This document shows, one piece after another, positions 1 to 5,668 of a stretch of DNA of 5,668 bases. The DNA comes from an uncultured Eubacterium sp. GTDB taxonomy: Bacteria; Bacillota; Clostridia; Lachnospirales; Lachnospiraceae. Made by a program: the position numbers and the translations under genes. The stretch is from assembly GCA_934316925.1 (NCBI GenBank), contig CAKREC010000070.1:1-5668 (forward strand), given 5' to 3'. Position 1 is the stretch's first letter. Each line of letters begins with the position of its first letter. The notes under the pieces were generated by a model that saw only the letters and a list, made by a program, of their open reading frames with translations, searched no databases and was not told the DNA's origin.

Positions 1-59
1 AGATTGCTCTGCTTGAAGAACTCCAATCCACGGAATTGGCTCAATTATCAAGCCGCTAA
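1..59 (+). CDS. C-terminal tail of upstream gene (partial, unidentified)
   Basis: The reading frame open from base 3 runs to a TAA stop at 57-59 and ends in LLEELQSTELAQLSSR. The tail is leucine- and glutamate-rich and would form an amphipathic helix. Its stop lies 34 bases before the TIR gene on the same strand, so it is probably the previous gene of the same operon. Since hsdR follows two genes on, an HsdS (specificity) or other type I restriction-modification subunit would be the natural guess, and HsdS proteins can carry helical coiled-coil segments. Eighteen residues are far too few to identify the protein. It could also be a chance open frame, although the clean stop just before the next ribosome binding site favours a real gene end. 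Confidence 0.5.
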   Translation, partial: IALLEELQSTELAQLSSR

Positions 60-93
60 ATTATCATTTATAGTCAAAAGGAGATGAAATCTT

Positions 94-945
94 ATGGAGA
101 AAGATCTAGTGGCTTTGATTGATGAAATTCCAGAAATCGAAGCTAAGTTTAGAAGATTCGAACCTTCGGATGGATTATGCGTTCCGCCAGGTGAATTCAT
201 ATATGATAATCCGGATTTTATAGCATGGAAAGAAGAAGTCAAGTTTGAACTTCAAGAAATATACAGCAGGACTAATGATACTTACATTTGGAATATAATA
301 AATGCGACTGGTGTCATACATAAATTTAATGGCAAAAATTATGACGAAAGGGATAACTTTAATAAATTAAAAAGCTCTCTTTTGGTTATACGTAAAAACA
401 TTAACAAGTATTATCCCCCAAAAAACGAGCAAAGTGAGGACAATGAAATGCTTAAAACCAAAGTATTCATAAGTCATTCTTCAACAGATCTAAAGTATGT
501 TGAACCTTTTGTTGACCTACTTGCAGATATAGGGTTAACAAATGACAATCTATTCTGTTCATCAGTTCCAGACTATGCCATACCGCTAAATCAAGACATA
601 TATGACTATTTGGCATCATTATTTCGTAACTATAATCTCTATGTTATTTTTATGCTTTCCGAGAATTATTATAAAAGTACCGTTTGCCTAAACGAAATGG
701 GAGCGGCTTGGGTTCTGAAAAGCGAATATACTTCTATACTTCTCCCTCAATTTGAGTATAGAGAAATCAAAGGTGCTGTAAATCCAAATCGAATAGGCAT
801 GAAATTAGACGACCAGGAAGACCAGCTCAAAAAAAGACTTGGCGAGCTAAAAAATATCATTTCAAAAAGTTTTGGAATAAGTGTGCCTGATAATCGATGG
901 GAAAAGAAACGCAACGAATTTATTGAAACAATAAAAAACCTTTGA
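94..945 (+). CDS. TIR-domain protein, probable NAD+-cleaving defence effector
   Basis: This 283-residue protein has two parts. Residues 1-118 are a charged, mostly helical region with the conserved-looking stretches DNPDFIAWKEEVKFELQEI and NKYYPP; I do not recognise a named domain there. Residues about 121-262 are a bacterial TIR (TIR_2-like) domain: the first strand is KVFISHSS (123-130), followed by the loop FCSSVPDYAIPL (154-165), the strand YVIFMLSENYY (183-193), and CLNEMGAAW (198-206), whose Glu201 sits where TIR NADases carry their catalytic glutamate. Known catalytically competent TIRs hydrolyse NAD+ or make signalling nucleotides from it, so NAD+ depletion on phage infection is the likely role, as an inference. 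No signal peptide or membrane segment is visible, so it should be cytoplasmic. The ATG at 94 is set by AAAGGAG at 77-83, 10 bases upstream. It lies between an upstream gene end and hsdR with no terminator, implying co-transcription. It is visibly more AT-rich than hsdR (16 G+C in bases 241-300), suggesting separate acquisition. Confidence 0.85.
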   Translation: MEKDLVALIDEIPEIEAKFRRFEPSDGLCVPPGEFIYDNPDFIAWKEEVKFELQEIYSRTNDTYIWNIINATGVIHKFNGKNYDERDNFNKLKSSLLVIRKNINKYYPPKNEQSEDNEMLKTKVFISHSSTDLKYVEPFVDLLADIGLTNDNLFCSSVPDYAIPLNQDIYDYLASLFRNYNLYVIFMLSENYYKSTVCLNEMGAAWVLKSEYTSILLPQFEYREIKGAVNPNRIGMKLDDQEDQLKKRLGELKNIISKSFGISVPDNRWEKKRNEFIETIKNL

Positions 946-956
946 TTAAAGACCAT

Positions 957-963
957 GGGGTGA
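957..963 (+). promoter_or_regulatory. Ribosome binding site that decides the hsdR start
   Basis: GGGGTGA contains GGTGA, which matches part of the anti-Shine-Dalgarno complement. It ends 5 bases before the ATG at 969. The frame is open further upstream to a TTG at 942 that overlaps the TIR stop codon (943-945), and there is a GTG at 960. Neither has a better-placed site, and the residues they would add (LIKDHGVNI) do not look like part of an HsdR N-terminus. The ATG at 969 is therefore preferred, leaving a 23-base gap after the TIR gene. Confidence 0.6.
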
Positions 964-968
964 ACATA

Positions 969-3900
969 ATGACTAACTTTAATGAACACGCATTAGAAAT
1001 GTCGATAATGCAGTTATTTAAAGACGAAGGGTACACCTATATCAGCGGTGACCAAATTCATCGTGAACGCACTGAAGTTTTGCTTATTGATGATTTAAAG
1101 CAATACCTATATAACCGTTACGCCAAGGACGGCATTACTTTAAGTGAGGTTGACGGGATTATTCTTTTCTTGCGTAACATCTCCGGTACTATTTACGAAG
1201 CCAATAAGGAAGTATATAGAATAATATGCAATGGCTTTACTTTGACCCGTGAGGATAGAACTCAAAAGGATATTCATATTAGACTTGTTGATTTTGAAAA
1301 TCCCGGCAACAATATTTTCAAGATAGTAAATCAGTTTGAGATTGACGGAATCAACAATCAGAGACGTATTCCTGACGGTATTGTTTTTGTGAATGGTATT
1401 CCTGTTGTTGTGCTCGAATTTAAGAGTGCTGTAAAAGAAAATATGACTATAATGGATGCCTATACACAACTTACGGTTCGTTATCGCAGAGACATCCCCG
1501 AACTTTTTAAATACAACGCCTTTATTGTAATCAGTGATGGAGCGAATAACAAGTATGGTTCTTTATTCTCCCCATATGACTTCTTCTATGCATGGAGAAA
1601 GGTCGAGGACGGAGACACCGAGCTTGACGGTATCAATTCGCTCGTAACAATGGTACAAGGTTTGTTCCGCAAAGACCGTCTGCTCGCTGTTATCAAGGAC
1701 TTTATTTACTTCCCTGATAACTCTGATAAAGATTTGAAGATAGTTTGTCGTTATCCTCAGTTCTTTGCGGCAAATAAGCTGTTCAATAATATCAAAGAAC
1801 ATATTCGTCCTGCCGGGGACGGCAAAGGCGGTACATATTTCGGAGCTACAGGATGCGGAAAGAGTTATACGATGATGTTCCTCACCCGTATGCTGATGAA
1901 AAGCGAGTACTTTAAGTCTCCGACTATTGTCATCATTACTGACAGAACTGACCTTGACGACCAACTTTCCAAGCAGTTTGTCAGCTCTAAGAAATACATC
2001 GGAGACGAAACGGTTGTCAGCATTGAATCCCGTGAAAAACTTCGTCAAGAACTTCAAGGTAGAGAAAGCGGCGGCGTGTATCTGACTACGATCCAGAAGT
2101 TTACCGAGGATTTACAGGTGCTTACTGAGAGAACAAATGTCATCTGCATTTCTGATGAAGCCCACCGCAGCCAAGTAAATTTGGATCAGAAAGTGAAAAT
2201 CACAGATGCAGGTGTAGAGCGCACTTATGGCTTTGCAAAGTATCTCCACGATTCGCTTCCAAATGCTACATATGTTGGTTTTACCGGGACTCCGATTGAT
2301 GCAACTATTGAAGTTTTTGGCGATGTTGTAGATGCCTACACAATGACCGAGGCTGTCCGAGATGGTATTACTGTCAATCTTGTTTATGACGGTCGTGCGG
2401 CTCGTGTAACGCTTGACCAGGCAAAAATCCAAGAGATTGAGGATTACTATTCCAAGTGCGCGGAAGAAGGCTCTAATGAGCACCAAATTGAGGAAAGCAA
2501 AAAGGCTGTTGCCAATATGGAGGTCATCATTGGCGACCCCGATAGATTAAGAGCAGTAGCACAGGATTTTATTGCTCATTATGAACAGCGTGTTGCGGAG
2601 GGTGCGACCGTTGCGGGCAAGGCGATGTTTGTCTGTGCAAACCGCTATATTGCATATGACCTATACAAGATTATTGTTGAACTTCGCCCCGAATGGGCAG
2701 AAAAAAAGGTCTGTGCAGACGGCGTGGAATTGACCGAAAAAGACAAGAAAGAACTTAAGCCGATTGAAAAAATCCGTATGGTTATGACACGTAACAAGGA
2801 CGATGAACCAGAGCTTTTCAATATGCTCGGTACTAAGGAAGACCGTAAGGAACTTGACCGTCAGTTTAAGAATATCAAATCCAATTTTAAGATTGCGATT
2901 GTCGTTGATATGTGGTTGACCGGATTCGATGTTCCTTCTTTGGATACCATCTACATTGACAAGCCTATTCAGCAGCACACGCTTATCCAAACCATCTCTC
3001 GTGTAAACCGTGTATACGAGGGTAAGGATAAAGGCTTGATTGTCGATTACATCGGCATTAAGAAGAATATGAACCTCGCCTTAAAGAAGTACACCAACTT
3101 TGAGACAGAGGAATTTGAGGGCATCGAGCAATCCATTACGATTGTCAAAGACCAACTGGAAGTCCTGGACCAGATGTTTCACAACTTCAATAGCCGAGAC
3201 TTCTTTGAGGGTTCTCCGGTCGAACAGCTTGCTTGCCTTAACCGAGCTGTTGAGTATGTGCAGCTTACCGAGGAACTGGAACTTCGTTTTATGGCAGCTG
3301 TCAAAAGAATGAAACAAGCGTTTAACCTCTGTACGTCGAGTGAAGAATTTACAGATAAGGACAGAGATTATATTGCTTTTTATTGTGCGGTTCGTTCCAT
3401 CCTTTTTAAGCTGACTAAGGGAGATGCTCCTGACACAGCACAGATGAATGCAAGAGTTCGTGAGCTGTTAGAGGGAGCAATTCAGTCCGATGGCATTGAA
3501 GAGCTTTTCGAGACAGGCAAGCATATCTCTGTTGATATTTTCAGCGATGAGTATATAGATAAGATAAACGCAATTAAGCTGCCAAATACTAAAATCAAGA
3601 TTTTGCAAAGACTTTTATCACAGGCAATTGAGGAATACAAGAAAGTCAACAAAATTATGAGTTTGGAGTTTGCGGAGCGAATGAAGCGTGTTGTGGATGA
3701 ATATAACAACCGCCGCAAAGATGAAGCGTTTGCAAATGAAGTTTTGGACGATGTCGCCGAACAGCTCGCGAATCTGTTGGAAGAGCTGAAGAAAGAAAAA
3801 AACTCATTTACGGCTATGGGAATCGATTATGAGGAAAAAGCGTTTTACGATATCCTTAGCATTGTTGCACGTAAGTATGAATTTGAATATCCTGATGACA

Positions 3901-4109
3901 AGATGGTCGAGCTGTCCAAGCGTATCAAGGTCATTGTTGACGATAAGGCACGATATACTGATTGGTCTACTCGTGATGATATTAAGGCAAATTTGCAGGT
4001 TGACCTTATCTTATTGCTTGATGAGTTTGATTATCCGCCGGTAACCATTGATGATGTTTACAAAGAGGTATTAGAACAGGCAGAGAATTTCAAAAAATAT
4101 CAGGGATAA
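969..4109 (+). CDS. hsdR: Type I restriction enzyme R subunit (nuclease and DNA-translocating motor)
   Basis: From the ATG at 969 this is 1046 residues, a normal full length for HsdR. It would join HsdM and HsdS to translocate DNA using ATP and cut unmethylated targets at a distance. The N-terminal nuclease domain shows the PD-ExK residues Asp136 (RRIPDGIVF) and Glu150/Lys152 (VVLEFKSA), then Gln167 and Tyr172 in the following helix. The superfamily 2 helicase motor follows: a probable Q-motif glutamine at 264 (RYPQFFAANK), motif I GATGCGKS (292-299), motif II DEAH (396-399), motif III GFTGTP (437-442), motif IV near KAMFVCANR (551-559), motif V around MWLTGFDVPSLD (648-659), and motif VI QTISRVNR (674-681). 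Residues about 720-1046 are a charged helical C-terminal region, the part that in this family contacts the methyltransferase. All catalytic residues are present and there is no frameshift, so it should be active. Its HsdM partner is outside the window. It is more G+C-rich than the TIR gene (35 of 60 in 2581-2640). A longer form from TTG 942 (1055 residues) is possible but less likely. Confidence 0.96.
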   Translation: MTNFNEHALEMSIMQLFKDEGYTYISGDQIHRERTEVLLIDDLKQYLYNRYAKDGITLSEVDGIILFLRNISGTIYEANKEVYRIICNGFTLTREDRTQKDIHIRLVDFENPGNNIFKIVNQFEIDGINNQRRIPDGIVFVNGIPVVVLEFKSAVKENMTIMDAYTQLTVRYRRDIPELFKYNAFIVISDGANNKYGSLFSPYDFFYAWRKVEDGDTELDGINSLVTMVQGLFRKDRLLAVIKDFIYFPDNSDKDLKIVCRYPQFFAANKLFNNIKEHIRPAGDGKGGTYFGATGCGKSYTMMFLTRMLMKSEYFKSPTIVIITDRTDLDDQLSKQFVSSKKYIGDETVVSIESREKLRQELQGRESGGVYLTTIQKFTEDLQVLTERTNVICISDEAHRSQVNLDQKVKITDAGVERTYGFAKYLHDSLPNATYVGFTGTPIDATIEVFGDVVDAYTMTEAVRDGITVNLVYDGRAARVTLDQAKIQEIEDYYSKCAEEGSNEHQIEESKKAVANMEVIIGDPDRLRAVAQDFIAHYEQRVAEGATVAGKAMFVCANRYIAYDLYKIIVELRPEWAEKKVCADGVELTEKDKKELKPIEKIRMVMTRNKDDEPELFNMLGTKEDRKELDRQFKNIKSNFKIAIVVDMWLTGFDVPSLDTIYIDKPIQQHTLIQTISRVNRVYEGKDKGLIVDYIGIKKNMNLALKKYTNFETEEFEGIEQSITIVKDQLEVLDQMFHNFNSRDFFEGSPVEQLACLNRAVEYVQLTEELELRFMAAVKRMKQAFNLCTSSEEFTDKDRDYIAFYCAVRSILFKLTKGDAPDTAQMNARVRELLEGAIQSDGIEELFETGKHISVDIFSDEYIDKINAIKLPNTKIKILQRLLSQAIEEYKKVNKIMSLEFAERMKRVVDEYNNRRKDEAFANEVLDDVAEQLANLLEELKKEKNSFTAMGIDYEEKAFYDILSIVARKYEFEYPDDKMVELSKRIKVIVDDKARYTDWSTRDDIKANLQVDLILLLDEFDYPPVTIDDVYKEVLEQAENFKKYQG

Positions 4110-4123
4110 AGGAGATAGTTTTA

Positions 4124-5119
4124 ATGAACACCACAGAACGCCCAATTTGGGGAATACATAGTAAGGACGAGCATCTGTTTCTTACTGAAAATCGAATTGC
4201 TCTCGGCTGGTCTGATTTTGGAGACTTGTCGCTTGTTAAAGCAACCAGAGAAGCATTTAAGGAAAAATATGCACAAACTTATCCTAATGCTAAAAAAGGT
4301 GCTATAGCAACCAGTTCAGGAATGCTTTTCAGATTTATACACGAGTTGAAAGTGGGCGATTATGTAGTCTTTCCATCTAAAAGTGATAGAATGATTAATA
4401 TTGGGATAGTGGACGGAGAGTATATTTATGCACCAAGTACCGGTGAGTTCGTTCAGCAAAGAGCGGTAAAGTGGCTTAAAAGATTGCCCAGAACTGTTTT
4501 TTCGCAAGGAGCGCTATATGAAGTCGGGTCTGCGATGTCCCTTTTTGCGATAAAAAATTACGCAAGTGAGTATTTATCCGCTGTTGATAATGATTTTAAA
4601 TTAGATACATCTATTTCAGATGAAGATGAAAGCATTGCTGCGACAGCCGACGATATTATTGAATCCACTCGTGATTTCATACTTAAAGAATTAAGTAAAA
4701 ATCTAAAAGGATACGACCTTGAAGATTTTGTTGCAGACCTTTTAAGGGCGATGGGATACAGAACAATTGTATCACCGCATGGCGGCGACAGTGGGATAGA
4801 TATAACAGCATACAAAGATGAACTTCCACCCAGGATACTTGTTCAGGTAAAAAGTCAGGACGGCGATATAAAGGAAACGGTCATCCAATCGCTGAAAGGC
4901 GCAATGCGTGAAGGCGACTATGGGCTTTTTGTAACACTTTCAAATTATACCAAAAACGCCATAAAATATCTTGAAAACACACCCATTATAAGAGCAATAA
5001 ATGGCACGGAGCTTGTGGATTTAATTTTGAAGTACTACGATGCACTGAGCGAAAAATATCGCAGAATGATTCCACTGAAAATGGTATATGTGCCTGTTTC
5101 TAGGGACGATATAGTATAG
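4124..5119 (+). CDS. Mrr-type restriction endonuclease with possible PUA/EVE-like N-terminal domain
   Basis: The 331-residue product has two domains. Residues about 1-145 (IWGIHSKDEHLFL, then ALGWSDFGDL, then HELKVGDYVVFPSK at 73-86, INIGIVDGEY at 91-100) have the feel of a PUA/EVE-like fold, often used to read modified bases; this assignment is by pattern only. An acidic linker (about 153-178, rich in Asp and Glu) leads to an Mrr-type nuclease domain (about 190-305): Glu200 in DLEDFVADLL, Asp226 in GGDSGIDITAY, and Gln241/Lys243 in LVQVKSQDG form the expected E, D, QxK active site. Mrr-family enzymes are typically type IV, cutting modified or foreign DNA; the target here is not known. AAAGGAGA at 4108-4115 overlaps the hsdR stop and sits 8 bases before ATG 4124. 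With only 14 bases between the genes, translation is probably coupled to hsdR. Pairing an Mrr-like enzyme with type I restriction would cover both unmodified and modified invader DNA. No clear plus-strand terminator follows. Confidence 0.85.
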   Translation: MNTTERPIWGIHSKDEHLFLTENRIALGWSDFGDLSLVKATREAFKEKYAQTYPNAKKGAIATSSGMLFRFIHELKVGDYVVFPSKSDRMINIGIVDGEYIYAPSTGEFVQQRAVKWLKRLPRTVFSQGALYEVGSAMSLFAIKNYASEYLSAVDNDFKLDTSISDEDESIAATADDIIESTRDFILKELSKNLKGYDLEDFVADLLRAMGYRTIVSPHGGDSGIDITAYKDELPPRILVQVKSQDGDIKETVIQSLKGAMREGDYGLFVTLSNYTKNAIKYLENTPIIRAINGTELVDLILKYYDALSEKYRRMIPLKMVYVPVSRDDIV

Positions 5120-5274
5120 TTTAAAACCCAACCCCATAAATTAACAATGGAACTTTTGCCTTCACTATGAAACTTTTCCTGAAAGAATAGTTTCAGAGTG
5201 ACTTATTATCGCCCAGAAATTGACTTTATCTCCCCTCTGCGGAGCAGGGAAAACGGCACAACAAAACTATCCAT
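5120..5274. other. Non-coding spacer after the operon
   Basis: I see no gene, promoter or convincing terminator for the plus-strand operon in these 155 bases. The content is two near-repeats of ATGRAACTTTTSC (5148-5160 and 5167-5179), one imperfect hairpin described separately, and a short G+C-rich hairpin of 6 pairs (5235-5249, loop GGA) that has no T-tract after it. Confidence 0.6.
5168..5195. repeat. Imperfect hairpin 50 bases after the operon
   Basis: TGAAACT at 5168-5174 pairs with AGTTTCA at 5189-5195. The helix continues, after one T/T mismatch, with TTC against GAA and a 6-base loop. No T-run follows on either strand, so it is not a standard intrinsic terminator. It could protect the 3' end of the operon mRNA or mean nothing. 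Confidence 0.4.
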
Positions 5275-5314
5275 AAAAAAAAGCCCGAAAACCCTTTATT
5301 AAAGGATTTCAGGC
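5275..5314 (-). terminator. Second of two tandem intrinsic terminators, minus strand
   Basis: Read on the minus strand, GCCTGAAA pairs with TTTTCGGGC, and an inner CCTTT/AAAGG helix closes on a 3-base loop. Eight consecutive T residues (complement of 5275-5282) follow at once. The plus strand has no T-run after the hairpin, so it works in one direction. It lies directly behind the first terminator and acts as a back-up. Confidence 0.85.
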
Positions 5315-5368
5315 AAAAAGAAAAAGCACGGTAGTTTCAGATACCATTGTATCAAAATTACCGTGCTT
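5315..5368 (-). terminator. First tandem intrinsic terminator, 3' end of the candidate small RNA
   Basis: A perfect 10-base inverted repeat (AAGCACGGTA at 5324-5333, TACCGTGCTT at 5359-5368) encloses a further GATAC/GTATC helix with a 4-base loop and an AAA/TTT segment, giving one long rod. On the minus strand it is followed by TTTTTCTTTTT (5325-5315, the first two bases shared with the stem). On the plus strand the next bases are ATCTGG, so termination is minus-strand only. Confidence 0.85.
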
Positions 5369-5438
5369 ATCTGGTCAAGATTACCCATGACCAGAATCGC
5401 TCACGACCTTATTCTTGGCTTAACAGAGTTATTTGATG

Positions 5439-5449
5439 CGCATTAGTAT
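5439..5449. repeat. Direct repeat, copy 1 of an 11-base element
   Basis: CGCATTAGTAT here is identical to 5524-5534, in the same orientation and 85 bases apart. This copy lies in the 5' part of the candidate small RNA, just inside its predicted start, and overlaps the palindrome ATGCGCAT. Confidence 0.6.
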
Positions 5450-5462
5450 CAGTGCTGAATTT

Positions 5463-5491
5463 ATTATACTCCGCCTGTATCATGTTGTCAA
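5463..5491 (-). promoter_or_regulatory. Perfect consensus housekeeping promoter, minus strand
   Basis: On the minus strand TTGACA (5491-5486) is followed by a 17-base spacer (5485-5469) and TATAAT (5468-5463). Both hexamers match the vegetative sigma factor consensus exactly and the spacing is optimal. The predicted start is the A at 5456. The promoter begins 36 bases past the stop codon of the minus-strand ATPase gene and has no gene behind it, only the candidate small RNA. A weak inverted repeat, CAGGTG/CACTTG, overlaps the -35 region. Confidence 0.88.
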
Positions 5492-5523
5492 GTGATTTAT
5501 GCTGCTTACACCTGTCATGATAA

Positions 5524-5534
5524 CGCATTAGTAT
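5524..5534. repeat. Direct repeat, copy 2 of an 11-base element
   Basis: This second copy of CGCATTAGTAT spans the stop codon of the minus-strand ATPase gene (minus strand: ATACTAATGCG, with TAA as the stop). The matching pair, one at a gene end and one 85 bases beyond, could be a duplication, a recombination footprint, or chance. Confidence 0.6.
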
Positions 5535-5668
5535 TCACCGGAAAGAAGAAAATCCGCAACGTGCATTGTTTTGATCCCCTCGTAGTTACCACCGGCAAAA
5601 TCATCTGTCAGCAGTACATATTTGGGGTAGTTGTCGTGAATGTCGAGCAGGCGCTCATACTCACGCTT
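5528..5668 (-). CDS. C-terminal end of an AAA_14/DUF4143-type ATP-binding protein (partial)
   Basis: The minus strand is open from the window edge to a TAA at 5530-5528, giving 46 residues. They read ERLLDIHDNYPKYVLLTDD, then YEGIKTMHVADFLL near the end. This closely resembles the C-terminus of the large family of ATP-binding proteins with an N-terminal AAA_14 ATPase and a C-terminal DUF4143 domain, where a line of the form NYPKYVLT.DE precedes an EGI...FLL ending. These proteins are common in Clostridia and Bacteroidetes, and their function is poorly known. The ATPase motifs lie outside the window. The gene converges on the restriction operon. No terminator is seen between its stop and the small-RNA promoter, so its transcript probably continues to the tandem terminators and would contain the small RNA as its 3' untranslated region. 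Confidence 0.75.
   Translation of the reverse strand, partial: KREYERLLDIHDNYPKYVLLTDDFAGGNYEGIKTMHVADFLLSGEY

Larger units (their letters stand above)
5315..5456 (-). ncRNA. Candidate structured small RNA, about 142 nt, unrecognised family
   Basis: A consensus promoter (5463-5491, minus strand) would start transcription near the A at 5456. The first intrinsic terminator would end it near 5315, or at about 5275 by read-through. Inside are a short TGAT/ATCA helix around the palindrome ATGCGCAT (5436-5443), a small UCG/CGA hairpin with a UGAG loop (5397-5406), a perfect 8-base-pair hairpin (TCTGGTCA 5370-5377 with TGACCAGA 5388-5395, 10-base loop), and the terminator rod. There is no convincing reading frame: the longest is 29 codons, lacks a good ribosome binding site, and runs through both terminators. 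It does not match what I recall of tmRNA, SRP RNA, 6S RNA, T-box or common riboswitches. It could be a free-standing trans-acting RNA, an RNA antitoxin, or an attenuated leader. Transcription runs head-on toward the restriction operon, so operon read-through would be antisense to it. Confidence 0.65.

Noticed and set aside
942..968. Upstream extension of hsdR to TTG 942, overlapping the TIR stop codon.
   Set aside because: No suitable ribosome binding site, a rarer start codon, and nine extra residues that do not look like family sequence. The ATG at 969 has GGTGA correctly spaced.
1563..2057. Minus-strand open frame of 164 codons inside hsdR, with similar frames at 2112-2486, 2661-2990 and 1140-1469.
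   Set aside because: All lie opposite the conserved nuclease and motor domain of hsdR, and their translations show no recognisable domain. They are shadows of the real gene.
5235..5249. Short G+C-rich hairpin (CTCTGC, loop GGA, GCAGGG) as a terminator for the plus-strand operon.
   Set aside because: It has only six pairs including a wobble, and it is followed by A-rich rather than T-rich sequence on the plus strand.
5299..5388. Minus-strand frame of 29 codons starting MGNLDQIS, with a hydrophobic second half, reminiscent of a small type I toxin.
   Set aside because: It has no well-placed ribosome binding site (AAGG lies about 20 bases upstream). It runs through the first terminator and ends inside the second, so most transcripts would lack its stop codon.
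5324..5395. Read on the plus strand, the region resembles the end of a type II tracrRNA: CCGTG, then TTATCT and GTCAA, then a closing hairpin, much as I recall for the Staphylococcus aureus Cas9 guide scaffold.
   Set aside because: The helix order is wrong, because the would-be repeat/anti-repeat hairpin lies inside the next helix. There is no T-tract or clear promoter on the plus strand, and no cas gene or repeat array in the window. The minus-strand promoter and terminators explain the hairpins better. A covariance search with tracrRNA models would settle it.

Overview
The window looks like part of a chromosomal defence island from a low-to-moderate G+C Gram-positive bacterium, most likely a gut-type Clostridia (Lachnospiraceae/Oscillospiraceae-like). 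The signs are AAAGGAGA-type ribosome binding sites, AT-rich coding sequence, hairpin plus U-tract terminators, and a DUF4143-type ATPase tail typical of those genomes. The taxonomic placement is an inference from style, not from a marker gene.

Bases 1-5119 read as one plus-strand operon. It opens with the last 18 codons of an upstream gene (stop at 57-59), probably part of the type I restriction-modification cluster, although the tail is too short to identify. A 283-residue TIR-domain protein follows at 94-945. Next comes a complete type I restriction motor/nuclease subunit, HsdR, with its best start at the ATG at 969. The last gene, at 4124-5119, encodes a 331-residue protein with an N-terminal domain that may be PUA/EVE-like and a C-terminal Mrr-type nuclease domain. 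The junctions are tight (34, 23 and 14 bases), each gene has its own ribosome binding site, and no internal terminator is seen. HsdM is absent and HsdS is not identifiable, so both would have to lie upstream of the window.

Read together, the operon suggests layered antiviral defence. HsdR would translocate and cut DNA lacking the host methylation. The Mrr-like protein could cut modified DNA or another target. The TIR protein has the expected catalytic glutamate and could hydrolyse NAD+ as an abortive-infection arm. The link between TIR and type I restriction is inferred from gene order.

Bases 5120-5668 are different. About 155 bases of non-coding spacer follow the operon. Opposing it on the minus strand are two tandem intrinsic terminators (5275-5368) and, upstream of them, a perfect consensus promoter (TTGACA, 17 bases, TATAAT; 5463-5491). 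Together they define an undescribed-looking structured small RNA of about 142 nt (roughly 5456 down to 5315). The right edge (5528-5668, minus strand) is the C-terminal 46 codons of an AAA_14/DUF4143-type ATP-binding protein. The candidate small RNA and the insertion of a TIR gene into the type I operon are the two most interesting points.
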